NCBI RefSeq assembly: GCF_003007685.1
Contig: NZ_PXNN01000005.1
Location: 104,742 to 168,741 of the forward strand
Direction: 5' to 3'
Length of the DNA: 64,000 nt
Origin: Marinobacter halophilus
Lineage (GTDB): Bacteria; Pseudomonadota; Gammaproteobacteria; Pseudomonadales; Oleiphilaceae
A program made the translations under genes and the position numbers. Under the pieces are notes generated by a model. That model was not told the origin of the DNA. It saw only the letters and a program-made list of their open reading frames with translations, and ran no database searches. Below are positions 43,933 to 52,941 of the stretch, one piece after another (the first letter of the stretch is position 1; each line of letters opens with the position of its first letter).

Positions 43933-45414
43933 ATGTCTGATACTGCTGTGCAGCAATCTGCTGCCTCCGAATCTGTAGCAGAAGGCTCCTTGCTCGACCA
44001 GGTCATGGCGAACAGCCGTATGGCACCGGCCGACGAAGGTTACGACGTTGCCCGCAAAGGCGTTGCAACCTTTATTGCCAACCTGCTGAAGAGCGACGAA
44101 AAAGGCCAGCCAGTCAACAAGGCTCTGGTCGACCAGATGGTGGTCGAGCTGGATCGCAAGATCAGCGCCCAAATGGATGAAATCCTGCACGCTCCACAAC
44201 TGCAGGAGCTGGAATCGTCCTGGCGCGGTCTGAAACTCATGGTAGACCGCACTGAATTCCGCGAGAACATCAAAGTCGACATCCTGCACGCCACCAAGCA
44301 GGAACTGCTGGAAGACTTCGAGTTTGCGCCGGATGTCACTCAGACCGGCTTCTACAAGCACATTTATGCCGCAGAATACGGCCAGTTCGGTGGCGAGCCG
44401 GTGGGTGCCATCGTTGGCAACTACGCCTTCAGCCCATCAACGCCAGACATGAAGCTGCTGCAGTACGTGTCATCTGTCGGCGCCATGTCCCACGCGCCCT
44501 TCCTGTCCTCCGTTGCACCGTCCTTCTTTGGTGTCGACAGCTATCAGGAACTGCCGGCGATCAAGGAGCTGAGTGCCGTCTTCGAAGGCCCGAAATACGC
44601 CAAGTGGCGCTCCCTGCGGGAATCCGAAGATGCCCGTTACCTGGGCCTGGCGGCACCGCGCTTCCTGCTGCGAGTACCTTATGACCCGACCGAAAATCCG
44701 GTGCGCAGCTTCAACTACAAAGAGGAAGTGTCGGGCGACCACGAGCATTACCTGTGGGGCAATACCGCTTACCTGCTGGCCACCCGCCTGACCGACAGCT
44801 TTGCCAAGTACCGCTGGTGCCCGAACATCATCGGCCCCCAGAGCGGTGGCGCGGTAGAAGATCTGCCAGTGCATACCTTTGAATCCTTTGGCCAGCTCGA
44901 GGCCAAAATCCCGACCGAAGTGCTGATCACCGATCGTCGTGAATACGAACTGGCGGAAGAGGGCTTCATTGCCCTGACCATGCGCAAGGGCAGCGACAAC
45001 GCCGCGTTCTTCTCCGCCAACTCGGTGCAGAAGCCCAAGCAGTTCCCTAACACCAAGGAAGGCAAAGAAGCGGAAACCAACTACAAGTTGGGCACCCAGT
45101 TGCCGTACATGATGATCGTGAACCGCCTGGCTCACTACATCAAAGTGTTGCAGCGCGAGCAGATCGGTTCCTGGAAAGAACGTCAGGATCTGGAGCGGGA
45201 ACTGAACACCTGGATTCGCCAGTACGTGGCCGACCAGGAAAACCCGCCGGCCGAAGTTCGTAGCCGTCGTCCGTTGCGCGCCGCCCACGTGGAAGTCTCC
45301 GATGTTGAAGGCGATCCGGGCTGGTACCAGGTATCCCTGGCCGTACGCCCGCACTTCAAATACATGGGAGCCAACTTCGAACTCTCGCTGGTTGGCCGCC
45401 TGGACAAGGATTAA
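43933..45414 (+). CDS. tssC: T6SS contractile sheath large subunit TssC (VipB)
   Basis: 493 residues, the standard length. Hallmarks: LESSWRGLKLMVDRTEFREN near residues 94-113, GAIVGNYAFSPSTPDMKLLQ near 156-175, the FLLRVPYDP segment near 245, and the C-terminal LSLVGRLDKD. The start is preceded by GAAGGGATG. It lies 64 bp after tssB, and only 3 bp separate it from tssE. Confidence 0.96.
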   Translation: MSDTAVQQSAASESVAEGSLLDQVMANSRMAPADEGYDVARKGVATFIANLLKSDEKGQPVNKALVDQMVVELDRKISAQMDEILHAPQLQELESSWRGLKLMVDRTEFRENIKVDILHATKQELLEDFEFAPDVTQTGFYKHIYAAEYGQFGGEPVGAIVGNYAFSPSTPDMKLLQYVSSVGAMSHAPFLSSVAPSFFGVDSYQELPAIKELSAVFEGPKYAKWRSLRESEDARYLGLAAPRFLLRVPYDPTENPVRSFNYKEEVSGDHEHYLWGNTAYLLATRLTDSFAKYRWCPNIIGPQSGGAVEDLPVHTFESFGQLEAKIPTEVLITDRREYELAEEGFIALTMRKGSDNAAFFSANSVQKPKQFPNTKEGKEAETNYKLGTQLPYMMIVNRLAHYIKVLQREQIGSWKERQDLERELNTWIRQYVADQENPPAEVRSRRPLRAAHVEVSDVEGDPGWYQVSLAVRPHFKYMGANFELSLVGRLDKD

Positions 45415-45417
45415 TCC

Positions 45418-45855
45418 GTGTTTGGCGACACCGGCACTGACGGCGTTCGCAATACCGGCAGCCTGTTTGAAAGACTGGAACAGGCCGCCGCCCCGGCGGG
45501 GCAGAGCATGGGCGAAATACCCCATGTGGTGGAATCCATCAAACGCCATCTGGTCCGATTGCTCAATGCCCATCCGGGCAACAGCGCGAGCGTGCCAGAC
45601 CTGGGTTTGCTGGATTTCAACGACGCCACCCTGGGTACTCACGACCTGAGCATCCAGATCCGGGGGTCGATCCGTCAGTGTATCGAGAAGTTTGAGCCCA
45701 GAGTTAAGCGGGTCGAGGTGCTGGCGTTACCGCCAGGACCGGACCCGCTGCAGTTGAAGTTTCAGGTAACTGTGTTTCTGAGTGTCGCGGGAAGCGACGA
45801 CCGGACGACCATTGATCTGGTTTTGGATGACAAGCGCTACTATCGGGTTCTCTAG
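45418..45855 (+). CDS. tssE: T6SS baseplate component TssE (gp25-like)
   Basis: 145 residues with the gp25 lysozyme-like fold without catalytic function. The sequence includes GSLFERLEQAAAPAG near residues 13-27, SIKRHLVRLLNAHPGN near 38, PDLGLLDFND near 60, and IEKFEPRVKRVEV near 90, typical of the EPR motif region. The start is GTG, three bases after the tssC stop. Large inverted repeats follow before tssF. Confidence 0.92.
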   Translation: MFGDTGTDGVRNTGSLFERLEQAAAPAGQSMGEIPHVVESIKRHLVRLLNAHPGNSASVPDLGLLDFNDATLGTHDLSIQIRGSIRQCIEKFEPRVKRVEVLALPPGPDPLQLKFQVTVFLSVAGSDDRTTIDLVLDDKRYYRVL

Positions 45856-45867
45856 AGCTTGGTGGCT

Positions 45868-45959
45868 GGAGGGGGCGGGGACACTTTTCTTCTGGGAAAA
45901 AACAACTCGCTTCGCTCAGACATCTTTTTTCCCGCCAGAAAAGTGTCCCCACCCCCTCC
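45868..45959. repeat. Long imperfect inverted repeat between tssE and tssF
   Basis: Arms of 35 bp at 45868-45902 and 45925-45959 match at 31 positions; the outer parts are GGAGGGGGCGGGGACACTTT and its complement. The 22-bp loop contains CTCGCTTCGCTC. It lies 13 bp after the tssE stop. With its T-run it might terminate transcription, but its length and symmetry look more like a dispersed palindromic repeat. Confidence 0.8.
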
Positions 45960-46007
45960 GGCAGACTTGAATGCAAGCGGTCCGTAAGGTTTTGAAGGCA
46001 AGGATGA

Positions 46008-46122
46008 GAGCGAGGACGCGGTTAGCCTTTCCAAAAGTGTGCGGAGCCATGGATGGCGGAGCCCAAGCGTCCCATGGATGGGCTTGCAGCGTCTTTTGGA
46101 AAGGCTAACCGCGCCCTCGCTC
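46008..46122. repeat. Variable-arm inverted-repeat element, copy B (short form)
   Basis: Arms of 30 bp at 46008-46037 and 46093-46122 are complementary at 29 positions; the inner ends are CTTTCCAAAAG and CTTTTGGAAAG. The 55-bp interior starts TGTGCGGAGCCATGGATGGC and shares GGAGCCATGGATGGCGGAGC with copy C, but its right half differs (CCCATGGATGGGCTTGCAGC). The arms are unrelated in sequence to those of copies A and C. It ends 24 bp before the tssF ATG. Confidence 0.85.
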
Positions 46123-46146
46123 GGAGCCAGACAAGGTGCAGTAACG

Positions 46147-47919
46147 ATGAAGTTAAATCGGTTCTACAGGGATGAGTTGAGCTTTCTGCGGTTGCAGGGC
46201 AGGGAGTTTGCCGAGGCACATCCGCAGCTGACTCGCTTTTTGTCAGAGCAAAGCACCGACCCGGACGTTGAGCGGCTATTGGAAGGCTTTGCCTTTCTGA
46301 CCGGCAAACTGCGGGAAAAAGTTGAAGACGAATTTCCGGAGCTCACGCACTCGTTGCTGAACATGCTCTGGCCTAATTACCTGCGGCCCGTGCCCAGTTG
46401 CACCATCATGCGCTTTGATCCGCAACTGCACGCCATCAGTGAGCGGCAAACGGTCGAGCGCCATACCGAAATCAAAAGCCGGCCTCTGGGCGAGCCAAGC
46501 CGGCAAACCCAGTGCCGGTTCCGCACCTGCCGGGCGGTGGATATCTTTCCGATCAGTGTGGCGGAAGCGCATGCCGAGCATTCCCGCGAAGTATCTTCGG
46601 TCACCGTTGATCTGGCGCTGCACACCGACCAGCCCCTGAACAGTCTGGGCCTCGACAGCCTGCGCTTCTACCTGGGCGGCGATAACCACACCGCGGAAAC
46701 CCTGTACCTGTGGCTGAACCATTACCTCAGCCGCATGGAACTGGTGATTGGCGGCAACGTCTACAACCTGCCGTCGTCGCTGTTGCAGCCGGTGGGCTTT
46801 GCCGCCGACGAAGCGATTCTGCCGTATCCGAAGAACGCCTCCGCCGGTTACCGGATCATTCAGGAATACCTGAGCTTCCCGGAAGCCTTCCGGTTTATCG
46901 ACATTGCAGGCCTGAAAGCCCGGCTGCCGGCGGTGCAGGCCGATGAAGTCAGCCTACGCTTCCACTTCAGTCGGATTCTGCCGCCGGATGCCCGGGTGAC
47001 CCGGGATTCGCTGCAGCTGTACTGCACCCCGGCGGTGAACCTGTTCAGCCACGAAGGCGAACCGGTGGACCTGAACGGCCGGCAGACCGAATACCGCATT
47101 TCACCGTCCAGCCGCTGCCCGGAGCACTTTGAAGTGTTCAGCATCGAGCAGGTCGAAGGCTGGCTCGAGGGCCGGTCCGGCCGGGGCGAGCCGCGACTGT
47201 ACACCGCGTTCGAGAGTTTTCAGCACGAAGTGGAACGGGATCGTGGCCGCGCCGCCCTGTATTACCGGGTGCGTACCCGGGACAGTGTGCGCGGTGATGG
47301 TTTTGATCATTACATCGCGTTTGTGCGTGGCGATGAGTCCGAATGCATGAGCCGGCAAGAAGCCGTGTCATTGACCCTCACCTGCACCAACCGGCAATTG
47401 CCGCAGCAGCTGGCGGTCGGTGAAATCTGCATGGCCACGGAAACCACCCCGGCGTTTGCTTCGTTCAGCAACATCACCCGGCCGACCGCGACGCTGCGGC
47501 CGACCCTGGACGGCAGCCTGCTGTGGACACTGATCTCCAATTTGTCCCTGAACTACCTGTCGATGCTCGATGTGGATGCCCTGCGCACGGTGTTGCGGGT
47601 GTACGACTTCCGGGCCCTGGTGGACCGCCAGGCGGAACGGGTGTCCCAGAAACGCCTGGCCGGCATCAGCGACATCACCACCCAGCCGGTGGACCGGATG
47701 GTCCGGGGCTTGCCAGTGCGGGGTATTCGCTCGGTGTTGAAGCTGGACCAGCAGAATTTCGGCAGTGAGGGCGATCTGTATCTGTTCGGCACCGTGCTGA
47801 GCCGGTTTTTTGCCCTCTACGCCAGTATTAACGCTTTTCACCAGCTGGAAGTGGTGAACACAGAGAATCAGGAACGCTACACATGGACGTTACAGCAAGG
47901 TCAGCAGCCGCTGATGTAG
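46147..47919 (+). CDS. tssF: T6SS baseplate component TssF
   Basis: 590 residues, typical length. The N-terminus FYRDELSFLRLQGREFAEAH (near residues 5-24) is the family's opening, followed by DPDVERLLEGFAFLTGKLRE near 38-57 and LLNMLWPNYLRPVPS near 70. The C-terminal GDLYLFGTVLSRFFALYASI is also typical. The ATG at 46147 gives the conserved start; an in-frame extension upstream would run through repeat copy B. It overlaps tssG by 37 bp. Confidence 0.94.
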   Translation: MKLNRFYRDELSFLRLQGREFAEAHPQLTRFLSEQSTDPDVERLLEGFAFLTGKLREKVEDEFPELTHSLLNMLWPNYLRPVPSCTIMRFDPQLHAISERQTVERHTEIKSRPLGEPSRQTQCRFRTCRAVDIFPISVAEAHAEHSREVSSVTVDLALHTDQPLNSLGLDSLRFYLGGDNHTAETLYLWLNHYLSRMELVIGGNVYNLPSSLLQPVGFAADEAILPYPKNASAGYRIIQEYLSFPEAFRFIDIAGLKARLPAVQADEVSLRFHFSRILPPDARVTRDSLQLYCTPAVNLFSHEGEPVDLNGRQTEYRISPSSRCPEHFEVFSIEQVEGWLEGRSGRGEPRLYTAFESFQHEVERDRGRAALYYRVRTRDSVRGDGFDHYIAFVRGDESECMSRQEAVSLTLTCTNRQLPQQLAVGEICMATETTPAFASFSNITRPTATLRPTLDGSLLWTLISNLSLNYLSMLDVDALRTVLRVYDFRALVDRQAERVSQKRLAGISDITTQPVDRMVRGLPVRGIRSVLKLDQQNFGSEGDLYLFGTVLSRFFALYASINAFHQLEVVNTENQERYTWTLQQGQQPLM

Positions 47920-48899
47920 CCGGGCTGGAACCCGTTCTCGGCGACGCAAAACGATACAGTTTTTTTCAGTTGGTGGATCTGATTCATCGGCACCACGGCG
48001 ACGATCTGGAGCGCCCGGGTAGTGGCGAGCCCCGGCAGGAGCGCATCCGGTTTTCGGCCTCGGCCGGGCTTGGTTTTCCGGGCAGTGACGTGGTGTCGGC
48101 GTTATCGCCGGAACACGAGCACGCGCCTTACCAGATGGAAGTGAGTTTTCTGGGTTTGCACGGTTCCCAGTCGCCGTTGCCGGGTTACTACCTGGAGGAT
48201 CTGGCCTGGGAAGCGGGCCAGAACCTGGGCGTGCGCCGGCACTTTCTGGACTTTTTTAATCACCGTCTGGTGACCCTGTTTCATCGGTCCTGGCGCAAGT
48301 ACCGGTATTACGTCCGCTTTCAGCCCGGTGCCAGTGACGGGTTTTCCGAGCTGGTGTTTGCCCTGGTGGGCCTGGGTGATCGCCGTCTGCGCGACGCCAC
48401 GCCGGTCAACTGGTCCAAGATGTTGGCCTATGCCGGGCAAATGGCCGGGCGCAGCCGCTCACCGGACGTGGTCAGCGGCATCGTGGCGCACTGTTTTGAC
48501 CTGGAAGACGTCAGCATCGAGCAGTGGGTGTTGCGCAAGGTTGCCATTGCTGAAGATCAGCAAACCCGTCTGGGCCAGGCCAACGCCAGCCTGGGCCTGG
48601 ACACCCTGGTGGGCGCCAGCATCCGGGACCGCAGCGGCAAGTTTATTCTGCGGCTGCACAATCTGAGCCGGCAGCGGTTTGCGGATTTTTTGCCCAATGG
48701 CCGGGATCACGAGCGCCTGGTGAAGCTGGTGGAATTCACCACCCGGGAGCAACTGGCCTATGACCTGGAGCTGCAGATGCGGCCCAAGGACATCCGACCC
48801 ATGCAGCTGGGTGAGGACGTGCGCCTGGGCTGGAACTCATTTGTCACACCGGAGCGGGCCCGTGAGCGCCCGGCGGTGCGAATCCAGATACGACGTTAA
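47883..48899 (+). CDS. tssG: T6SS baseplate component TssG
   Basis: 338 residues; partners TssF and TssK in the baseplate wedge. Typical parts: RYSFFQLVDLIHR near residues 24-36, ERIRFSASAGLGFPGSDV near 50-67, EVSFLGLHGSQSPLPGYY near 82-99, FLDFFNHRLVTLFHRSWRKY near 122-141, and LGWNSFVTPERARERP near the end. The start lies inside tssF (37-bp overlap), so translation is coupled. Confidence 0.92.
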   Translation: MDVTARSAAADVAGLEPVLGDAKRYSFFQLVDLIHRHHGDDLERPGSGEPRQERIRFSASAGLGFPGSDVVSALSPEHEHAPYQMEVSFLGLHGSQSPLPGYYLEDLAWEAGQNLGVRRHFLDFFNHRLVTLFHRSWRKYRYYVRFQPGASDGFSELVFALVGLGDRRLRDATPVNWSKMLAYAGQMAGRSRSPDVVSGIVAHCFDLEDVSIEQWVLRKVAIAEDQQTRLGQANASLGLDTLVGASIRDRSGKFILRLHNLSRQRFADFLPNGRDHERLVKLVEFTTREQLAYDLELQMRPKDIRPMQLGEDVRLGWNSFVTPERARERPAVRIQIRR

Positions 48900-48916
48900 G
48901 GCAAGGAGCCAAACAC

Positions 48917-50242
48917 GTGGGACATCAGAACACAGCGCTCAAACTGGTCATCATCAACCCGACCGAGACCGGTGGTGGTGCCAGTATCGAGCATCATTTC
49001 AGCACCTCCGGTGGCTCTATCGGCACTGCCGCCAATGACACCTGGCGGCTGTCACCGCATCGCACCGGCGTGGTCGCGGGCCACGCCGAAGTGCGTTATC
49101 TGGATGGCGGCTTCTGCCTGATTGACCGCAGCGGCAGAACCTACATCAACAGCAGCAGCCAGCCTGTGGGCCGGGGCCGCCGCGCCCGCCTGAATCACGG
49201 CGATACCCTGACCATCGGCCGTTACCGGATGCGGGCGGAGCTGAACGGCGAGGCGGTGGACCACTCGGAACTGAATGACGATGCGGGTCAGGACCGCCGG
49301 CTGGTGGATATGGATGAGGGCGACTTGTTACGTTCCAGTTCGCGTCAGTCAATGCCGGAAGGGCGTGAGCCGCTGGCCGGGTTGAGCACACCGGCCGGCG
49401 AAGCAGTCAGCGAGGATCCACTGGCGCCCTGGCAACAGCAACGCAGCCAAGCCCGGGACGAGGCCCCGGAACTGCTGGCCAGTGACAAGGCCTGGTTTGC
49501 CCGCTCGGCCAACGTCAGCGATGAGTACCGGGAAAACCGGGACGTGGCCATGGGCCTGCCGATCCACCGCAACGCCCGCAATAACGAAAAGCAGACACAG
49601 GAGCGACACGGAATGTCAGACATCAAAACCCCGGTCCGGGACGCCAGCCGGCAACACATCAGCGGCGCGCCGTTGATGCGTGGCCTGGGCACCGAGGTCG
49701 AGTTTGCCGACAGCGACGACATGCAGCTGTTTCTGGAAGAAGCCGGCCAGACCCTGAAAGCCACGGTCGAAGGCCTGCTGGCGTTGCATCAGAGCGAGGA
49801 CACCCGGCACCGGGCACTGCGCACCCGGCTGCAACCGATCGAAGACAACCCGCTGCGCCTGGGGGAAGACTACGCCGGCACCATCGAGACCCTGTTTGCC
49901 GCCGAGCGTAGCCCGGTGCACCTGTCTGCTCCGGCGGCGGTGCGGGAAAGTCTGGAAAGCCTGAATCACCACCAGCAGGCCACGCAGGAAGCCATTCGCG
50001 AGGCACTGGAAGCCATTCTTTACGCCTTCTCACCGGAGGCCCTGTTGCGCCGGTTCCACGGCTACCGCCGAGGCCTGCAAGACAATGAAGACGAGGGCCT
50101 GTGGGCCTGGAACATGTACCAACACTACTACCAGGAACTCAGGTCCAGTCGTCAGCAGGGATTCGAGCGTCTCTTTCAGGAGGTGTTTGACCAGGCTTAC
50201 GACCAACACTTGCGCCAATTACAGAGAGAGAGCCTTTCATGA
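48917..50242 (+). CDS. tagH: T6SS-associated FHA domain protein TagH
   Basis: 441 residues. An N-terminal FHA fold is visible in RTGVVAGHAEVRYLDGGFCL near residues 50-69, then SGRTYINSSSQPVGRGRRAR and GDTLTIGRYRM. A charged linker follows, and a C-terminal domain conserved in T6SS Fha proteins (about 245-441: LEEAGQTLKATVEGLLALHQ, ... EDEGLWAWNMYQHYYQELRS). FHA domains bind phosphothreonine and can link the T6SS to kinase control; no Ser/Thr kinase or phosphatase gene is in the window. GTG start behind AAGGAG. Its TGA overlaps the tssJ ATG. Confidence 0.9.
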   Translation: MGHQNTALKLVIINPTETGGGASIEHHFSTSGGSIGTAANDTWRLSPHRTGVVAGHAEVRYLDGGFCLIDRSGRTYINSSSQPVGRGRRARLNHGDTLTIGRYRMRAELNGEAVDHSELNDDAGQDRRLVDMDEGDLLRSSSRQSMPEGREPLAGLSTPAGEAVSEDPLAPWQQQRSQARDEAPELLASDKAWFARSANVSDEYRENRDVAMGLPIHRNARNNEKQTQERHGMSDIKTPVRDASRQHISGAPLMRGLGTEVEFADSDDMQLFLEEAGQTLKATVEGLLALHQSEDTRHRALRTRLQPIEDNPLRLGEDYAGTIETLFAAERSPVHLSAPAAVRESLESLNHHQQATQEAIREALEAILYAFSPEALLRRFHGYRRGLQDNEDEGLWAWNMYQHYYQELRSSRQQGFERLFQEVFDQAYDQHLRQLQRESLS

Positions 50243-50772
50243 AGTACTACAAATGGAGCTTGCTGGCTATCGTCATGCTGATGGTGGGGTGCAGCACCCC
50301 GTATAACGCGGTCAGCAAAACCGCCAAGGTGCTGTGGGACCCGTCGATCCCGGTCGGCTACCCGGAAGATCTTCCCAGTCGGGTGGCCTTGACCATGCTG
50401 GCCGAGCCGGACGTGAACCCGAACGAATCGCTGGCACCGACGCCGATTGCCTATCAGATCATCGAATTGCGCGACAGCTCGCTGCTGATGGCCGGTGACT
50501 TTGATCAGCTGCTGAACAACCTGAAGGACTCCCTGGGCCGCAACTACGTCGATCACAGCGATTACACCCTGGTGCCGGGCCAGTTCAAGTATGTCGAGCC
50601 GTTCGAGATCAGTAAGGACACCCGTTTCATCGGCGTGATTGCCTTTTATGCGTATCCCAACCTGTCCCAGTGGAAAAAAGTGGTCAAGGTAGATCCCATC
50701 GGTGATACCTATCACCTGCTGATCAATCTGCGGGAGCGGGAAGTACAACTCAGACGTTCGGAAGATACCTGA
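50239..50772 (+). CDS. tssJ: T6SS outer-membrane lipoprotein TssJ
   Basis: 177 residues. The lipoprotein signal has a lipobox at MVGC (Cys18), anchoring the protein in the outer membrane, where it binds TssM. The mature part has the TssJ beta-sandwich pattern: LTMLAEPDVNPNESLAPTPI near 54-73, IIELRDSSLLMAGDFDQLL near 77-95 and RFIGVIAFYAYPNLSQWKKV near 131-150. It is coupled to tagH by ATGA overlap and to tssK by a one-base stop-start overlap. Confidence 0.93.
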   Translation: MKYYKWSLLAIVMLMVGCSTPYNAVSKTAKVLWDPSIPVGYPEDLPSRVALTMLAEPDVNPNESLAPTPIAYQIIELRDSSLLMAGDFDQLLNNLKDSLGRNYVDHSDYTLVPGQFKYVEPFEISKDTRFIGVIAFYAYPNLSQWKKVVKVDPIGDTYHLLINLREREVQLRRSEDT

Positions 50773-52106
50773 TGGCCGCTACCAATCGAGTCGTCTGGAG
50801 TGATGGGCTGTTCATCAAGCCCCAGCACTTCCAGCAACAGCAGCGATACCTGGAACACCAGATCAACGAGCGCGCATTGGCGGTCTCGGATTACCTGTAC
50901 GGCTTCTGCGATCTGGAGCTGAACGCCGAATACCTGAGCTTTGGCCGGGTTGGTCTGGTGCGGTCGTCCGGACTGTTTCCGGACGGTACCCGGTTCAATC
51001 TGCCCCAGGATGATGTGATGCCAGAGCCCCTGGAAATTACCGATGCCTCAGTGGCCAATCAGGTGGTGTACCTGGCCTTGCCTCTGGGCAGTGACACCCT
51101 GGCCGAAGTGGAATGGCCGGATGCGCCGGTGGCGGGCCGGTTTCGCGCCCAAACTATGGAAATCCGCGATTTGCATTCCATCGACGGTGACGCCCACAGC
51201 ATCGACGTCGGCCGGGTTGCCCCGCGCCTGATGCTGGAGCGGGACGACCGCAGCGCCTACGCCGCCCTGGCCATTGGCCGAATTCTGGAAAAGCGCCCGG
51301 ATGGCAGCCTGGTGATGGACCCGAATTTCCTGCCCACCATGCTCAGCGTGCGCGCGGCGCCGCGCCTGCAGCGCTTTGTCGGTGAAATGGCCGGGCTGAT
51401 GCAGGAGCGCGCCCGCAACATTGCCGAGCGAGTCGGGGCACCCGGGCAGGGCGGTGTGGCTGATGTTTCGGACTTTATGTTGCTGCAGATGCTGAACCGC
51501 GCACATCCGAAATTCATGCACCTGGCCCGGTTGCGCCAGCTGCATCCGGAACGCCTGTACGAAGCCTTGTTGGAACTGTGTGGCGAGCTGGTGACCTTCA
51601 CCGATGAGAGCCGCCTGCCGCGGGAGTTCACACCCTACGATCACGACCTGCCGGAAGGCTGCTTCAGCCCGCTGATGCAGGTGCTGCGCCAGGCCCTGAG
51701 CACCGTCCTGGAGCCGCGTGCGCTGTCGATCTCGCTGCAGCAGCGCCAGTACGGTCTTACCGTGGCGCCGGTGCAGGATGGCCAGCTGATCCAGAACGCG
51801 GAGTTTATTCTGGCGGTGAAGGCCGACATGCCGCTGGACGACCTGCGCAAGCAGTTCACCCAACAGTGCAAGGTGGCGTCGGTGGAAAAGATCCGCGACC
51901 TCATCAGTCTGCAGCTGCCGGGCATACCACTGTCGGCACTGCCGGTGGCCCCGCGCCAGCTGCCGTATCACGCCGGTTTTGTCTACTTCCGGCTGGACGA
52001 CCAGAGCCAGGCCTGGCAAATGCTCGACAACGCCAGCGGCTTTGCCTTCCACGTGGCAGGCAGCTTCCCCGGGCTGGAAATGCAATTCTGGGCAATCAGG
52101 AACTAA
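50772..52106 (+). CDS. tssK: T6SS baseplate component TssK
   Basis: 444 residues; the trimeric adaptor that links the baseplate to TssL and TssM. The N-terminal VVWSDGLFIKPQHFQQQQRYLE pattern (given here in part: WSDGLFIKPQHFQQQ) is near-invariant. Other features are PRLQRFVGEMAGLMQERARN near residues 197-216 and PRQLPYHAGFVYFRLD near 395. The ATG overlaps the tssJ TGA by one base. Confidence 0.95.
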   Translation: MAATNRVVWSDGLFIKPQHFQQQQRYLEHQINERALAVSDYLYGFCDLELNAEYLSFGRVGLVRSSGLFPDGTRFNLPQDDVMPEPLEITDASVANQVVYLALPLGSDTLAEVEWPDAPVAGRFRAQTMEIRDLHSIDGDAHSIDVGRVAPRLMLERDDRSAYAALAIGRILEKRPDGSLVMDPNFLPTMLSVRAAPRLQRFVGEMAGLMQERARNIAERVGAPGQGGVADVSDFMLLQMLNRAHPKFMHLARLRQLHPERLYEALLELCGELVTFTDESRLPREFTPYDHDLPEGCFSPLMQVLRQALSTVLEPRALSISLQQRQYGLTVAPVQDGQLIQNAEFILAVKADMPLDDLRKQFTQQCKVASVEKIRDLISLQLPGIPLSALPVAPRQLPYHAGFVYFRLDDQSQAWQMLDNASGFAFHVAGSFPGLEMQFWAIRN

Positions 52107-52109
52107 ATC

Positions 52110-52931
52110 ATGGCAGATGCACCGGTAATGGACAGACCAGACAACACCAGGGATTCGGGTGATCGTGCATTCAGCGACCTTCTGTTCGCAGATTCTGGCA
52201 ACGAGGGTTCCCGGAACGAATTCGATAACGCCGGTTTTCAGCTCAGAGGGCTGGAAGTCAACCGCCTGATCGACGCCGCTACGCCGTTGTTGGGACTGGT
52301 GATCCGGGTGCGCCGGCTGGTGGACTTTCGAGACGTCGAGAGCCTGTATCAGCAAGTAGTAGATGAAGTGGCGGCCATAGACCGGGAACTGATCGAACAG
52401 GGCTACGAGCGCCCGACCGTAGTCGCCTATCGCTACGTGCTGTGCGCGTTCATTGATGAGGCGGTGTTGGGCACGGACTGGGGCGCGCACAGCGTTTGGT
52501 CGCAGCACTCCCTGTTGTCGCGCTTCCACAACGAAACCTGGGGCGGGGAAAAAGTCTTCGCGATCCTCGCTCGCATGGAAAAGGAGCCGTCTCGTTACCG
52601 TGACATGCTGGGCTTCATCTACCTGTGCCTGTGCCTGGGTTTTGAAGGTCGCTACAAAGTGATGGAAAACGGCCGGGATGAGTACAACCAGATTGTCCGC
52701 GGCCTCTACGAGCAGTTGCGTGAGCTTCGGACGGATCGGGACCCGCAGCCGCTGGCGGATGCCTCCGCCAATGTCGCCCCGGCTCGCAACCGTTTGCGCA
52801 GCGGCCTGCCCCTGTGGGGCATTGGCGGACTGTTTATCGTCGCAATGACGGGTATTTACCACCTTTACAACATTGCGCTGAACGAACGCATCAGGGATGT
52901 GCTCAGCGTACTGGACCAACTACCGAAATAA
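52110..52931 (+). CDS. tssL: T6SS inner-membrane protein TssL (DotU/IcmH type)
   Basis: 273 residues. The cytoplasmic DotU domain contains FQLRGLEVNRLIDAATPLLG near residues 45-64, FIDEAVLGTDWG near 113 and HNETWGGEKVFAIL near 134. A single transmembrane helix near 232-252 (PLWGIGGLFIVAMTGIYHLY) anchors it by its C-terminus. No peptidoglycan-binding OmpA domain follows, so anchoring to the cell wall must come from another protein. It is separated by 3 bp from tssK. Confidence 0.94.
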   Translation: MADAPVMDRPDNTRDSGDRAFSDLLFADSGNEGSRNEFDNAGFQLRGLEVNRLIDAATPLLGLVIRVRRLVDFRDVESLYQQVVDEVAAIDRELIEQGYERPTVVAYRYVLCAFIDEAVLGTDWGAHSVWSQHSLLSRFHNETWGGEKVFAILARMEKEPSRYRDMLGFIYLCLCLGFEGRYKVMENGRDEYNQIVRGLYEQLRELRTDRDPQPLADASANVAPARNRLRSGLPLWGIGGLFIVAMTGIYHLYNIALNERIRDVLSVLDQLPK

Positions 52932-52941
52932 GGATATCACT

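Noticed and set aside
46039..46146. N-terminal extension of tssF through repeat copy B
   Set aside because: The TssF family opening begins at 46147; upstream residues come from the repeat element.
45856..46146. Possible transposable insertion sequence between tssE and tssF
   Set aside because: No transposase frame or target-site duplication is visible; only palindromic repeats are present.
51048..52919. A 620-codon open frame antisense to tssK and tssL
   Set aside because: It mirrors two well-supported T6SS genes, has low-complexity His/Gln/Arg-rich composition typical of antisense frames in GC-rich DNA, and shows no family motif.
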